From Salininema proteolyticum (GTDB taxonomy: Bacteria > Actinomycetota > Actinomycetes > Mycobacteriales > Micromonosporaceae): a stretch of 64,000 nt of DNA. This document shows positions 1-8,777 of the stretch, piece after piece. Made by a program: the position numbers and the translations under genes. The stretch lies in contig NZ_JBHUNX010000001.1 of NCBI RefSeq assembly GCF_042685645.1, positions 3,720,001-3,784,000 on the forward strand, given 5' to 3'. The first letter of the stretch is position 1. Every line of letters begins with the position of its first letter. A model generated the notes under the pieces. The model saw only the letters and a list, made by a program, of their open reading frames with translations. It did no database searches and was not told the DNA's origin.

Positions 1-606
1 GACTTCGCCGGGTCCGCCGAGCTGCACGCGAGGGCCTTCGCGACCGCGGCGGGGGACACCTCCGCCGAAATGTTCGCGCTGTACGGAATGGCCTTGAGCC
101 TGCGGCGGAACGGGGACCTCGACGAGGCCGAGAGGCGTTTCGGCGAGTGCCTGGCGTGGTCGAGGGAGATGGAGGACGAGCCGGGCGTCGCACTCTGCCT
201 GGCGGAGTTGGGCTTCATCGCGGAATCGCGGTCCGACGGTGCAGACGCGGCCGAACTGCACCGACAGAGCCTGGAATCCGCTCGGAGGACCGACGACCCG
301 CGCGCCATGGCCCTCGCCGTGGAGGGCCTGGCCGGCGCGGCGTCCCTCGCCGGTTCGCACGGTGCGGCGGCGCGTCTGCTGGGCGTCGCCGACGCGGCGC
401 GGACGCACGCGGGCGCCCCCTTGCCCGAGAACGAGAGAGGGGACGTCGACCGGATCGAGGCGAGGCTCAGCACCGCCTTTTCCGCGGACGGGCTCTCCGA
501 GGCCTTCACGGCGGGAGGGGAACTCGTCCGCGACCGGATCGCCGAGGGGTCGCTCGTCGCGGACGCGGTCATGGCAGCGGTGGCGGACGCCGAGAGGGAC
601 CGGTAG
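1..606 (+). CDS. C-terminal part of a TPR-containing transcriptional regulator (AfsR/LuxR-type ATPase family)
   Basis: The reading frame is open from the first base, so the gene begins upstream of the window; about 201 residues are visible. They are Ala/Arg/Glu-rich helical repeats that read as tetratricopeptide units (for example GDLDEAERRFGECLAWSREM, then a second AELHRQSLESARRTDD-like unit). The end carries the AARLLG-ADAAR-x-GAPLP-ER-DVDRIEA-RL pattern often seen at the C-terminus of large actinobacterial regulators with BTAD or LuxR domains and an NB-ARC ATPase. The DNA-binding and ATPase domains are not in view, so the exact subfamily is inferred. It converges on the next gene with only 7 bases between stops. 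Confidence 0.7.
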   Translation, partial: DFAGSAELHARAFATAAGDTSAEMFALYGMALSLRRNGDLDEAERRFGECLAWSREMEDEPGVALCLAELGFIAESRSDGADAAELHRQSLESARRTDDPRAMALAVEGLAGAASLAGSHGAAARLLGVADAARTHAGAPLPENERGDVDRIEARLSTAFSADGLSEAFTAGGELVRDRIAEGSLVADAVMAAVADAERDR

Positions 607-613
607 GACCGGT

Positions 614-1300
614 TCAGAGCCGGAAGGGCCTGGCCGCGCCGAGGATCGACTCGACCGCCCCGGGATGGGCCAAGTCCGGCAGGACCACGTCCGCCGCGCC
701 GAGGTCCCCTTCGCCGAAGGCCCCGGTGCAGACGGCCACGCTTCCGACTCCGTTGAGCTTCGCCGCCGCCACGTCGGCCGGGGTGTCTCCGACCAGGACC
801 ATGTCCTCGTCCTCCCCGGCCCCGCACTCCTCCCAGGCGAGCGCGACGAGGTCCGCGCGGTGCACCGAGGACTCGCCGTATCCGCCGGGGCCGCCGACCC
901 GCAGCGATCGCGCCAGAGGCAGGTCGCCCAGTTTGACGGTCGCGCGCCTCCGGGTGTTGCCGGTCAGAAGGCACAGTGCCGCGCTCTCGGCCGCCAGTTT
1001 CTCGACCGCGGCCTCGGCCCCCGGGCACAGCACCCTCCCCGCCCGGATCTCGGCGGCGTGCCTCTCGGTGGTTTCTCCCAGGGCTTCTATGGCCTCCGGA
1101 AGCCGCCCGTTGGCTTCGGACTCCGTCAATCCGTTCCAGGTGAACAGGTCGCGGATCTCCTTGAGGTCGGTCACGCCGTGCTCCTCGTCCCCGGCTGACG
1201 GGTCGAAGCCGAGCAGGGGGCGCAGGGCCTCGGTGAAGATGGCGGGGGTGTCCTCGGTGTCCCTCATGAGGGTTCCGTCGATGTCGAAGCAGATGAGCAC
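614..1300 (-). CDS. HAD-superfamily phosphatase
   Basis: This 228-residue protein is a haloacid dehalogenase hydrolase, probably a phosphatase acting on a small phosphorylated metabolite in the cytoplasm. All four HAD motifs are present: nucleophile D6-x-D8 in FDIDGTL, T113 in LLTGNT, K123, and D172/D176 in VGDTPADV. The region between motifs I and II (residues 14-90) is a helical cap of phosphoglycolate-phosphatase type. I chose the GTG at 1300 because AAGGAG lies 6 bases upstream and the protein then begins right at motif I; a longer frame starting at 1360 has no such support. The substrate cannot be read from sequence. It converges on the regulator at its 3' end. Confidence 0.85.
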   Translation of the reverse strand: MLICFDIDGTLMRDTEDTPAIFTEALRPLLGFDPSAGDEEHGVTDLKEIRDLFTWNGLTESEANGRLPEAIEALGETTERHAAEIRAGRVLCPGAEAAVEKLAAESAALCLLTGNTRRRATVKLGDLPLARSLRVGGPGGYGESSVHRADLVALAWEECGAGEDEDMVLVGDTPADVAAAKLNGVGSVAVCTGAFGEGDLGAADVVLPDLAHPGAVESILGAARPFRL

Positions 1301-1529
1301 GGGAGACTCCTTCCGTCTCAGGGGGATCCCCATACTGCCGGGCCCTACCGGCAGAGTCAACCCCTGACTACGCTACGGAGGCATCGTATTCCCGACTACG
1401 GGCGACCCGTCGGACACGCGGTCCGGCCGGAAGGCGGCGCGGACCGTGCTCGAAATAACTCGTCAAACTTCCGTATGAACCGTGTATTGCCTGGTGTCGA
1501 CTGTCGGCCGGACCCGCTAAGGTCACCCT

Positions 1530-2738
1530 ATGACCGCGACAGACACCCTCGACGCCGACCGCGCCCTGCGCGACGGCATGGTCGACCGGATCCTGGACAC
1601 GAACCCGGACATCGACGCCTCCGTCGCCGAGGCGATGCGGGCGGTGCCTCGCCACCGGTTCGCCCCCGAAGCGCCACTGGAGGAATGCTACGACGGGACG
1701 CGGGCCGTCGTCACCAAACGCGACGACGACGGCCGCATGCTGTCGAGCGTCTCCGCGCCCTGGCTCGTGGCGCACATGCTCACCCACGCCGGCGTCGAAC
1801 CGGGTTCCACCGTCCTGGAAATCGGGGCGGGACAGGGCTATCAGGCCGCGCTGCTCTGCGAGCTCGTGGGCCCCAACGGACATGTCATCACCGTGGACAT
1901 CGACGGCGACCTCTGCCGGACGGCCCAGCGGAACCTCTCCGCGCTCGGCTACGCGAACACCGCCACCGTCGTGGAGGCCGACGGGGCGGAGCAGCTGCTC
2001 GACGACGGTACGGTGGACGCCGTCATCGTCGCCACCGGGGCCTGGGACCTCTCACCCGCGTGGGAGGACCAGCTGAAGCCCGGCGGCCGCCTCGTCACCC
2101 CGCTCACGCTGCGGGGCATGTGGCGGGGCATGACACTCGAGAAGGCGGACGACGGGTTCGCCTGCGCCGACTGGCGGCAGTACGGGTTCATCCGCATGCG
2201 GGGCCTGCTCGGACAGGAGCGGGACGTCGCGGACGAGAGCCTGCCCGTCGACGTGGCGGTCGACCCCGACCACCCCGGCACGGCGGACGAACTGCGTGCC
2301 GCGATGGAGGACCGCGACCCGGTCGTCGTCGCGACCGGGGTTCGAGACGGGCGTTCGGACCCGGCCATCGTGAACCTCTGGGACAGAATCGGATTCCACG
2401 AGCCGGAGACCGTGCGGGTCACCCGGTTCCGGAGGTCGGCGTTCCCGCTGCCGCCCGTCCACCTCATGGCTCCGGCGCTGTGGGAGGGGAGCTCCTTCGC
2501 TTATGTGGGCGCCGAAATGCTGGACGACGGGGCCGCATTGAGCGCGGTCGCCTTCGGGCCGGAGAAGGACGCGCTCGCGGAGCGGTTGCGACGGCACGTC
2601 GAGAACTGGGGGCGGGACAAGGGATTCGCACCGCGCATCGCCGTGAGGAGGAACGGAGGACCGCTCCCCTCCGGACTCGCGGTCGTCCAGAAGACGCGCT
2701 ACCGGGTGGAGAGCGACTGGTCGGCAGCCGGCCGATAG
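1530..2738 (+). CDS. PCMT-type SAM-dependent methyltransferase with C-terminal extension
   Basis: The 402-residue protein has a protein-L-isoaspartate O-methyltransferase fold in residues 20-210. The SAM-binding motif I is VLEIGAGQGYQAALL (95-109), with acidic D125 at the end of strand 2 and the LKPGGRLVTPL post-II strand (182-192). Housekeeping Pcm is about 210 residues; the extra 190 C-terminal residues match the general layout of actinobacterial PCMT-like enzymes that modify lanthipeptides and related RiPPs. No precursor peptide, lanthionine synthetase or FxLD-type peptide is visible on either side, so it is an orphan here. AAGG sits 7 bases before the ATG. Repair of damaged proteins or modification of an unlinked peptide are both possible. 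Confidence 0.8.
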   Translation: MTATDTLDADRALRDGMVDRILDTNPDIDASVAEAMRAVPRHRFAPEAPLEECYDGTRAVVTKRDDDGRMLSSVSAPWLVAHMLTHAGVEPGSTVLEIGAGQGYQAALLCELVGPNGHVITVDIDGDLCRTAQRNLSALGYANTATVVEADGAEQLLDDGTVDAVIVATGAWDLSPAWEDQLKPGGRLVTPLTLRGMWRGMTLEKADDGFACADWRQYGFIRMRGLLGQERDVADESLPVDVAVDPDHPGTADELRAAMEDRDPVVVATGVRDGRSDPAIVNLWDRIGFHEPETVRVTRFRRSAFPLPPVHLMAPALWEGSSFAYVGAEMLDDGAALSAVAFGPEKDALAERLRRHVENWGRDKGFAPRIAVRRNGGPLPSGLAVVQKTRYRVESDWSAAGR

Positions 2739-2763
2739 GTTCGTCGGCGGCATATGGAACACC

Positions 2764-2799
2764 CCGCCCCGGATTCGAGGCCGCTCGAGTCCGGGGCGG
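2764..2799 (+). terminator. Strong hairpin after the methyltransferase gene
   Basis: A 16-bp stem with one G-T wobble encloses a 4-base GCCG loop, 26 bases after the stop codon at 2738. There is no T tract, which is usual for terminators in this GC range. Confidence 0.65.
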
Positions 2800-3020
2800 A
2801 GTCGTCGTCGACCGGAAGTAGGCCGCTTCCCGGGTACGGGGCCGATCCGGCCCGGGGCTTCGCGATAGGACACCGAATCCCCTCCTGCCTCGGTCTCCCG
2901 AGAAGTGGCCCCTGGCCGCCGGATCAAGCCGCAGCCCTTGTCTCCGTTCCCCCACGGACTGTGTCCGGACCTGCTGAGACGCCGCCTCTACCCCTAAGAC
3001 GCCGCGTCCGGGTGAATCGG

Positions 3021-3047
3021 TTGCACCGCTGCGACATCGCCTATTCT
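3021..3047 (+). promoter_or_regulatory. Candidate promoter for the LCP gene
   Basis: TTGCAC and TATTCT are 15 bases apart (17 if GGTTGC is taken as the -35 box), 31 bases before the chosen start codon. Between the terminator ending at 2799 and this promoter I see nothing else that looks coding. Confidence 0.4.
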
Positions 3048-3078
3048 GAGGGGCCGCGAACGTATAGGAGTGATCCTC

Positions 3079-4122
3079 ATGCCAGCCTCTCGCACCCGTC
3101 CCTGGTGGGTCCTTCCCATCATCTTGGTCGGAGCCGTGACCATGGTGGCCGCCGGAGCCGCCGCCGTCGGGATGCAGCTCTCCATCGACAAGGTCAACGA
3201 CAGCATCGCCGACGACGACATCCTCGGCGACGCCCGCGCCGAGCTGGACACCACCAATATCGAAGGGCCCCTGAACTTCCTGATCCTCGGAGTCGACAAG
3301 GACCAGAACGGCAGCACCCGCTCCGACACGATGATCATCGCCCACATAAACAAGGACCTCGACCAGGCCTATCTCGTGTCCCTCCCCCGCGACCTCCTCG
3401 TGGAGATCGACGACTGCGGCAACGGCGTCCCGTGCGACTCCAAACTCAACTCCGCCGCGGCCAGGTTCACCGAATGGGAAGAGTCCGAACAGAACATCCT
3501 GGCCACCGTCGACAACCTCACCGGCATCTCCTTCCACGGAGCGGTGCGGGCGAACTTCAACGGCTTCATGGACCTGGTGGACCTCGTCGGAGAGATCGAA
3601 CTGTGCCCGTGGCACGAGATCACCGTCGAGCACGGCACCAAGGACACTTACCCGGGCGAGTGCGCCATGTACGGCAAGGAGGACGTCATGTCGATCGTCC
3701 GCGAACGCTACGCCTGGGGCGAGCAGGAAGACTGGGCCAACGGCGTCGGCGGCGACTACGGGCGCCAGAAGATGCAGCAGCAGGCCATCATGGGGCTGCT
3801 CAACGCCGCCAAGGAACAGGACTTCCACAAGAACCCCGGCAAGGCCGTGAAGATGCTGGAGGGACTGGGCTCGAACCTGGTCATGGACCTGGGCGACGCC
3901 AAGTTCACCGACCTCGTGGTGGCGCTGCGCGACCTCGACCCGGACTCCCTGCTGAGAGTGCGGACCCCGGCGGAGACGCTGGAGATCAACGGGGAGGACT
4001 TCGAAGTGATGAATCCGGAGAACGGCCAGTTGGATTCCGCCGAGGCGCTGTGGGAGGCCCTGCGGGAGGACACCATGGACGAGTGGATGGCGGACAACGA
4101 GGAATGGGTCCACGACGACTGA
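3079..4122 (+). CDS. LytR-CpsA-Psr (LCP) family cell-wall glycopolymer ligase
   Basis: The 347-residue protein has a short basic N-terminus, one membrane anchor at residues 10-31, then an extracytoplasmic LCP domain. Family hallmarks are LILGVD followed by the RSDT-MIIAHI motif, SLPRDLLVEI, and a late DYGRQKMQQQ stretch equivalent to the GGDFGR-RQQ motif that binds the polyprenyl phosphate. LCP proteins transfer glycopolymers such as teichoic acid or arabinogalactan from a lipid carrier to peptidoglycan. The start is the ATG at 3079, preceded 8 bases by AGGAG; a GTG at 3070 overlaps that ribosome site and is less likely. Four cysteines are present in the extracellular part. It is probably transcribed alone. 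Confidence 0.9.
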   Translation: MPASRTRPWWVLPIILVGAVTMVAAGAAAVGMQLSIDKVNDSIADDDILGDARAELDTTNIEGPLNFLILGVDKDQNGSTRSDTMIIAHINKDLDQAYLVSLPRDLLVEIDDCGNGVPCDSKLNSAAARFTEWEESEQNILATVDNLTGISFHGAVRANFNGFMDLVDLVGEIELCPWHEITVEHGTKDTYPGECAMYGKEDVMSIVRERYAWGEQEDWANGVGGDYGRQKMQQQAIMGLLNAAKEQDFHKNPGKAVKMLEGLGSNLVMDLGDAKFTDLVVALRDLDPDSLLRVRTPAETLEINGEDFEVMNPENGQLDSAEALWEALREDTMDEWMADNEEWVHDD

Positions 4123-4166
4123 CCGGTCGTGACGCGGCAAGCCCTAGAGCAAATCCAATGCCGTTC

Positions 4167-4193
4167 GTCGCTGAGCCCGTGAGGTTCAGCGAC
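4167..4193 (+). terminator. Hairpin after the LCP gene
   Basis: An 11-bp stem (one G-T pair) closes a 5-base loop, 44 bases after the LCP stop. It lies between two convergent genes and may serve either. Confidence 0.55.
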
Positions 4194-4252
4194 GCACGAC
4201 CAGATGTCGATCGAACACTCAGTGCCGGTCGCGGCTTACTCGTCCGAAGCCG

Positions 4253-4564
4253 TCACCCGAACAGGCTCCGGCGCAGGTCGGCCAGCCGGTCCGCCAGCTC
4301 GCCGGCCTCCTCGGCGCTCGCTCCGTCCGCGACGAGCGCGAAGTCGTCGGCCAGGACGGCGGCCTGCATGCCGAGGTTCTGCGATCCGATGTCGGGCACC
4401 TCGTGGGAGCCGGTTCCCTCCAGGCGCCCGGTCGCGTCCGCCAAGTGCTGCAGAAAGCTCCGCATGGCCGCGGCTTTGGCGCCGTCCTCGGCGTCCCACC
4501 GGCCCACGGGCCAGGCCCAGACACCGTCGATGGTGCGGCCCAGTGTCGTCAGGAATTCGTCCAC
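4253..4564 (-). CDS. Small hypothetical protein
   Basis: A 103-residue mainly helical, acidic protein of unknown function, starting at GTG 4564. It reads as compact and soluble (MDEFLTTLGRTIDGVWAWPV at the start, two predicted helices in the C-terminal half, no signal peptide, no membrane segment). The codon pattern is GC-rich in third positions, as in its neighbours, which supports it as real over the shadow frames. The ribosome site is weak. It lies downstream of the terminator that ends the BI-1 gene, so it needs its own promoter, which I could not identify. Confidence 0.55.
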   Translation of the reverse strand: MDEFLTTLGRTIDGVWAWPVGRWDAEDGAKAAAMRSFLQHLADATGRLEGTGSHEVPDIGSQNLGMQAAVLADDFALVADGASAEEAGELADRLADLRRSLFG

Positions 4565-4612
4565 CGCTCGATGATGCCCCGCTCGGCGGGCAACCGCAAT
4601 TCGGACATGCGA

Positions 4613-4645
4613 AAGGGCCCCGGGGATCGGATCCCCGGGGCCCTT
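4613..4645 (-). terminator. Intrinsic terminator of the BI-1 family gene
   Basis: A perfect 15-bp GC-rich stem with a minimal loop lies 32 bases beyond the stop of the minus-strand gene at 4677; the minus strand reads TTT just after it. Confidence 0.75.
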
Positions 4646-4676
4646 CTCCGTCTCTGACGCCCTACTCGCTCATACC

Positions 4677-5519
4677 CTATTCACTCATGAAATAGGAGGC
4701 GAGGCGCAGCAGGTTCCAGTACAGGAAGATCAGCCCGGCGGTCAGGCCGAAGGCGCCGGCCCAGGCGAACTTCTTGGGGGCGCCGCCCTCGACGCCGTGC
4801 TTGATCATGTCGAAGTCGAGGACGAACGACACGGCCGCCCAGATGACGAGGCCGATGGAGATGATCCACTGGAGCATCGACGGGTCCTGGCCGGGAGCGG
4901 CGAAGAGGCCGAGGTTGAGGCCGAACATCCCGGAGATCATATTGACGATCAGAAGGCCGAAGATGCCGAATCCGGCGCCGACGACGATCTTGGTGAACAT
5001 CGGGGAGTTGCGGATCACGCCGAACTTGAACAGCGCGAGCATGCCGCCGAAGACCAGCACGGTGCCGATCAGGGCGTTGGCGACGATGCCGGGGAACATG
5101 GACTCGAAGAAGGCGGAGACGCCACCGAGGAGGAGACCCTGTCCGGCCGAGTAGGCGATGGCCAGGGCCGGGTTCATGACCGGGCGGAACATGGAGAACA
5201 GCGCCACGCCGAGGCCGACGAGCATTCCCACCACGCCCAGGGCGTTGACCGTGCTGATCATGCCCGGGTCGGTGATGGTGACGCCGGTGCTGGTGATCTC
5301 CATGGCGCTGCGGGCCATGAACCAGGTGATCATGGCCGCGACGAAGGTGATGCCGACGAGAAGGCCGGTGCGGGCGATGACGTCGTCGTAGGTCATCGAG
5401 GCCTGCGCGCGCGGTGCCTGTACCTGGTTGTTGTAGGGGCCGTACGCGGCCCCCATGTTCTGCTGCTCTTGGTAGGACGAAGTGAGCATCGTCCTGAGAG
5501 ACTTGTTATTGCTCTGCAT
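4677..5519 (-). CDS. Bax inhibitor-1 / YccA family integral membrane protein
   Basis: The 280-residue protein has a 45-residue soluble N-terminus rich in Gln, Asn and Tyr, followed by seven hydrophobic segments from about residue 50 to the C-terminus. The late DFDMIKHGVEGGAPKKFAW stretch carries the acidic pair typical of BI-1 proteins, and the last helix ends in YWNLLRLASYF. Bacterial homologues such as BsYetJ act as pH-sensitive calcium leak channels; the role here is inferred from the family. The ATG at 5519 has GGAGG about 8 bases upstream, and the longer frame to 5744 has no support. It forms a single-gene unit with its own terminator. Confidence 0.88.
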   Translation of the reverse strand: MQSNNKSLRTMLTSSYQEQQNMGAAYGPYNNQVQAPRAQASMTYDDVIARTGLLVGITFVAAMITWFMARSAMEITSTGVTITDPGMISTVNALGVVGMLVGLGVALFSMFRPVMNPALAIAYSAGQGLLLGGVSAFFESMFPGIVANALIGTVLVFGGMLALFKFGVIRNSPMFTKIVVGAGFGIFGLLIVNMISGMFGLNLGLFAAPGQDPSMLQWIISIGLVIWAAVSFVLDFDMIKHGVEGGAPKKFAWAGAFGLTAGLIFLYWNLLRLASYFMSE

Positions 5520-5576
5520 ATGGTCCTCCGTAAGACCGTCGGGACATAGGACAAGGGTAACGCACGCGCTCCAGGG

Positions 5577-5593
5577 CGCATCAGAATGATGCG
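5577..5593 (-). promoter_or_regulatory. Dyad upstream of the BI-1 gene (possible operator)
   Basis: CGCATCA and TGATGCG form a perfect 7-bp inverted repeat around GAA, 58 bases before the BI-1 start codon. It could be a repressor site or simply a small hairpin. Confidence 0.3.
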
Positions 5594-5682
5594 TCGGCGA
5601 CGTCACAGTCGCGCCTAAGAATCCTCGAAGGTTCCCCGCCGGGCGTTCCGCGAGGCCGTCGGCGCCGAAGGCCATGTTATAA

Positions 5683-5704
5683 GGCCCGCGCCGAAGCGCG
5701 GGCC
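5683..5704 (-). terminator. Terminator of the first peptide ABC operon
   Basis: A perfect 9-bp stem (GGCCCGCGC) closed by a CGAA tetraloop lies 7 bases after the last gene of the operon; the minus strand continues into TTATAA. Confidence 0.75.
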
Positions 5705-5710
5705 CCGTGG

Positions 5711-6745
5711 CTAGACCAGTTCTTTCTTCTTGGCGTAGTGGCACGCCGCCTTGGTGAGTCCGTCGTGGTCACGGTGCAGCTGGGGCACCTCGTTGACGCA
5801 CAGCTGCTGCTCCTTGTCCGACAGGGTCTTGAACAGCGGGCAGCGGGTGCGGAAACGGCAGCCCGACGGCGGGCTCGACGGGCTCGGCACGTCGCCCTGC
5901 AGCAGGATCCGCTCCCTCTCGCGCTCCTTGCGCGGGTCCGGGAGCGGGATCGCCGACATCAGCGCCTGCGTGTAGGGGTGGGCAGGTCCGGCGAAGAGCT
6001 CGTCGGTGGTCCCCTCCTCCACGATGCGGCCGAGGTACATGACCGCGACGCGGTCGGAGATGTGGCGGACGACCGAGAGGTCGTGCGAGACGAACAGGTA
6101 CGACAGGCCCAGTTCCGCCTGCAGGTCCTCCAGCAGGTTGATGACGCCGGCCTGGATCGACACGTCGAGCGCCGAGACCGGCTCGTCCAGCATGAGGACC
6201 TTCGGGTTCAGGGCCAGGGCGCGGGCGATGCCGATGCGCTGGCGCTGTCCGCCGGAGAACTCGTGCGGGTAGCGGTTGCGGTGCTCGGGGTTGAGGCCGA
6301 CGGTCTCGATGAGGTCGTTGACGCGGTCGCGCCCGCCGCCCTTGAACTGGCCGTGGACGCGCAGCGGCTCGGCGATGATCTCGAAGACGGTCATGCGCGG
6401 GTCCAGCGAGGCCATCGGGTCCTGGAAGACCAGCTGGATGTCCTGGCGCAGGGGGCGCATCTGCCGGCGGGAGAGCTTGGTCAGGTCGTCGCCCTCGTAG
6501 ACGACCTCGCCGGAGGTCGGCTCGATGAGGTTCATCATCAGGCGCGCGGTGGTGGACTTACCGCAGCCGGACTCGCCGACCAAGGCGAGGGTCTTGTGAC
6601 GCTCCAGGGTCAGGTCGACGCCGCACACGGCGTGGACGTCGCCGACCCTGCGGCGGATGAGCCCCTTGGAGCGCACTGGGAAGTGCTTGACGAGCTGTCG
6701 GCCCTCGATGACGACGTCGACGGCGGTCTCTGCGGCGGCGCTCAT
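5711..6745 (-). CDS. Peptide/dipeptide ABC transporter ATPase (DppF/OppF type)
   Basis: The 344-residue cytoplasmic ATPase powers import of peptides or related solutes with its partner ATPase and two permeases. It shows Walker A GESGCGKST, Q-loop QDPMASLDPR, signature SGGQRQRIGIARAL, Walker B VLMLDEPVSALD and the H-loop VSHDLSVVRHI. The C-terminal oligopeptide/dipeptide extension has the usual cysteine cluster (GCRFRTRCP, then two further Cys). The ATG at 6745 has AAGGAG 8 bases upstream; it overlaps the stop of the preceding ATPase gene by 4 bases (ATGA), so the two are translationally coupled. It is the last gene of the operon. Confidence 0.93.
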   Translation of the reverse strand: MSAAAETAVDVVIEGRQLVKHFPVRSKGLIRRRVGDVHAVCGVDLTLERHKTLALVGESGCGKSTTARLMMNLIEPTSGEVVYEGDDLTKLSRRQMRPLRQDIQLVFQDPMASLDPRMTVFEIIAEPLRVHGQFKGGGRDRVNDLIETVGLNPEHRNRYPHEFSGGQRQRIGIARALALNPKVLMLDEPVSALDVSIQAGVINLLEDLQAELGLSYLFVSHDLSVVRHISDRVAVMYLGRIVEEGTTDELFAGPAHPYTQALMSAIPLPDPRKERERERILLQGDVPSPSSPPSGCRFRTRCPLFKTLSDKEQQLCVNEVPQLHRDHDGLTKAACHYAKKKELV

Positions 6746-7836
6746 GCTCCACTCTCCTTTTCCGTGGTCTCCTGCACGGTCGGCTCGGTCCGGTCGGTTT
6801 TGTCCGGCTTGAAGACGTCGGTGGGCTTCTTGCCGATGAGGTCGCCGGAGAAGTGGCAGGCGGCGACGTGGCCGTCGTCGACCGACACGAGGGCCGGCTC
6901 GGTCTTCACGCACTCGTCCTGAGCCATGGGGCAGCGCGGACGGAACGGGCAGCCGGACGGCAGCGCCACCATCGACGGCGGGGTGCCGCGGACGGGGGTG
7001 AGGCGGGCGCCGCGTTCTTCGTCCATGCGGGGCATGGAGCCGATCAGGCCCAGGGTGTAGGGCATGCGCGGCTCGTAGAAGATCTGGTCTACGGTGCCCT
7101 GCTCGACCGGGCGTCCGGCGTACATCACGAGGACGTCGTCGGTGTGCCCGGCGATGACGCCGAGGTCGTGGGTGATGAGCACGAGGGCCGCGTTGACTTC
7201 GTCGCGGGCCTTCTCGAGTGCCTCCATCACCTGCGCCTGGACGGTCACGTCCAGCGCGGTCGTGGGTTCGTCGGCGATGATCACGTCGGGCTTGTTGGCC
7301 ATCGCGATGGCGATGACGACGCGCTGGCGCATACCTCCCGACAGTTCGTGCGGGTAGGCGTCCACGCGCTGGGCCGGGTTGGGGATCCCGACGACGTCCA
7401 GCAGGTGGATCGACTGCTCGCGGGCCTCTTTCTTGCCGATCTCGGGGTAGTGGACGAGGATCGCCTCGGCCAGCTGGAACCCCACGGTGTAGACCGGGTT
7501 GAGGGAGGTGAGCGGGTCCTGGAAGATCATGGAGATCTTCTTGCCCCGGATCGGGGAGATCTCCTTGTCGTTCAGGCCCAGCAGCTCCTGGCCCATGAGT
7601 TTGGCCGAGCCGGTGATCTTCGCCGTTTTGGGGATAAGACCCATGATGGCCATCGAGGTGACGGACTTACCGGATCCGGATTCCCCGACGATGCCGAGGG
7701 CCTGGCCTCGGTGCAGGTCGTAGGACACGCCGCGGACCGCTTGCACCTCGCCCTCGTCTGTGGGGAAGGCGACCTGAAGGTCCTTGACTTCGAGGACCTT
7801 CTCACCCTTTCGCCCGTTGTCTCTGGTCTCTGACAT
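6742..7836 (-). CDS. Peptide/dipeptide ABC transporter ATPase (DppD/OppD type)
   Basis: The 364-residue ATPase pairs with the one that follows it. Visible motifs are Walker A GESGSGKSVTS, Q-loop QDPLTSLNP, signature SGGMRQRVVIAIAMA, Walker B VIIADEPTTALD and the H-loop ITHDLGVIAGH, all typical of the D-type subunit. Its C-terminal extension also has the Cys cluster (GCPFRPRCP and two later Cys). The last 30 residues are an unusual charged tail rich in Lys, Thr and Glu. Four bases separate its start from the stop of the upstream permease gene, so the genes form one transcript. Confidence 0.93.
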   Translation of the reverse strand: MSETRDNGRKGEKVLEVKDLQVAFPTDEGEVQAVRGVSYDLHRGQALGIVGESGSGKSVTSMAIMGLIPKTAKITGSAKLMGQELLGLNDKEISPIRGKKISMIFQDPLTSLNPVYTVGFQLAEAILVHYPEIGKKEAREQSIHLLDVVGIPNPAQRVDAYPHELSGGMRQRVVIAIAMANKPDVIIADEPTTALDVTVQAQVMEALEKARDEVNAALVLITHDLGVIAGHTDDVLVMYAGRPVEQGTVDQIFYEPRMPYTLGLIGSMPRMDEERGARLTPVRGTPPSMVALPSGCPFRPRCPMAQDECVKTEPALVSVDDGHVAACHFSGDLIGKKPTDVFKPDKTDRTEPTVQETTEKESGA

Positions 7837-7840
7837 TGTG

Positions 7841-8746
7841 TTATCGCCTCACCATAGTCTGCCGGGGGTCCATCGCGTCGCGCAGTCCGTCGCCGACGAA
7901 GTTGATGGTCAACGCGATGAGGATGATGAAGACACCCGGTATGTAGAACAAGTATGCCAAGTCGCTGAAGGCCGTGGCCCCCGCCTGCTCGATCAGCAGT
8001 CCGAGCGAGGTGGAGGGGGGCTGTACTCCAAGACCAAGGTACGACAATGTGGTCTCGGCGAGAATAGCGAAGGCAATTTGCAACGTAGCCGATACCAAAA
8101 TGACACTCATCGTGTTGGGGATGAGGTGGCGGAAGATGATCTTCCCGTCGGAGGCGCCGAGCGACTTGGCCGCTTCGATGAACTCCTTCTCACGCAGGGA
8201 GAGCACCTCGGCGCGGACCGCGCGGGCCGTGCCGAGCCAGCCGAAGGCCGCGATCATGAAGGCCATGTTGTACCAGGAGGCGCCGCCCGGGACGGTGCCG
8301 GCGACGACGGCGACGATGATGAGGAACGGGATGACGAACAGGACGTCGACGATCCGCATGAGCAGCGAGTCGACCCAGCCGCCGAAGTAGCCGGCGGTGG
8401 CTCCGACGACCGCGCCGAGGATCGAGGCGCCGATGGCGGAGATGAACGCGATGCCGAGGGACAGCTGCGTGGCCTTCATGACCGCGCCCAGCATGTCCTT
8501 GCCGGTCTTGTCGGTGCCGAAGGGGTGCTCCAGCGACGGAGGCTGGCGCGGCTCCAGCGACAGGTCGATCTTGTAGCCGTGCTCCCAGAGCAGCGGCCCG
8601 ACGTAGGCGAACAGGCAGATCAGGACGAAGACGCCCAAGCTGACTACGGCGAGCTTGTGGCGGAAGAACCGGCTCGCGATCAACGACAGCTGAGAGCGTT
8701 CCCTGCCGCCGACCTGCTCGGCCTCGTGTGCGGTTGCGTTGGTCAT
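7841..8746 (-). CDS. Peptide/dipeptide ABC transporter permease (DppC/OppC type)
   Basis: This 301-residue inner-membrane permease has an N-terminal anchor (LAVVSLGVFVLICLFAYVGP), a periplasmic-side loop with the FGTDKTGKDML motif that marks C-type permeases, and five further hydrophobic segments. The EAA loop that docks the ATPase reads EFIEAAKSLGASDGKIIFRH. It would form the translocation pore with the B-type permease encoded just upstream. It lies 31 bases downstream of that gene and 4 bases upstream of the D-type ATPase gene, which fits one operon with stoichiometric expression. Confidence 0.92.
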   Translation of the reverse strand: MTNATAHEAEQVGGRERSQLSLIASRFFRHKLAVVSLGVFVLICLFAYVGPLLWEHGYKIDLSLEPRQPPSLEHPFGTDKTGKDMLGAVMKATQLSLGIAFISAIGASILGAVVGATAGYFGGWVDSLLMRIVDVLFVIPFLIIVAVVAGTVPGGASWYNMAFMIAAFGWLGTARAVRAEVLSLREKEFIEAAKSLGASDGKIIFRHLIPNTMSVILVSATLQIAFAILAETTLSYLGLGVQPPSTSLGLLIEQAGATAFSDLAYLFYIPGVFIILIALTINFVGDGLRDAMDPRQTMVRR

Positions 8747-8777
8747 TCTAGATGCCTTTCCTCAGTCCTCAGCAGGT

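Noticed and set aside
1361..1529. RiPP precursor peptide before the PCMT-type gene
   Set aside because: No short ORF with a ribosome site and Ser/Thr/Cys-rich core was found here or just after the gene.
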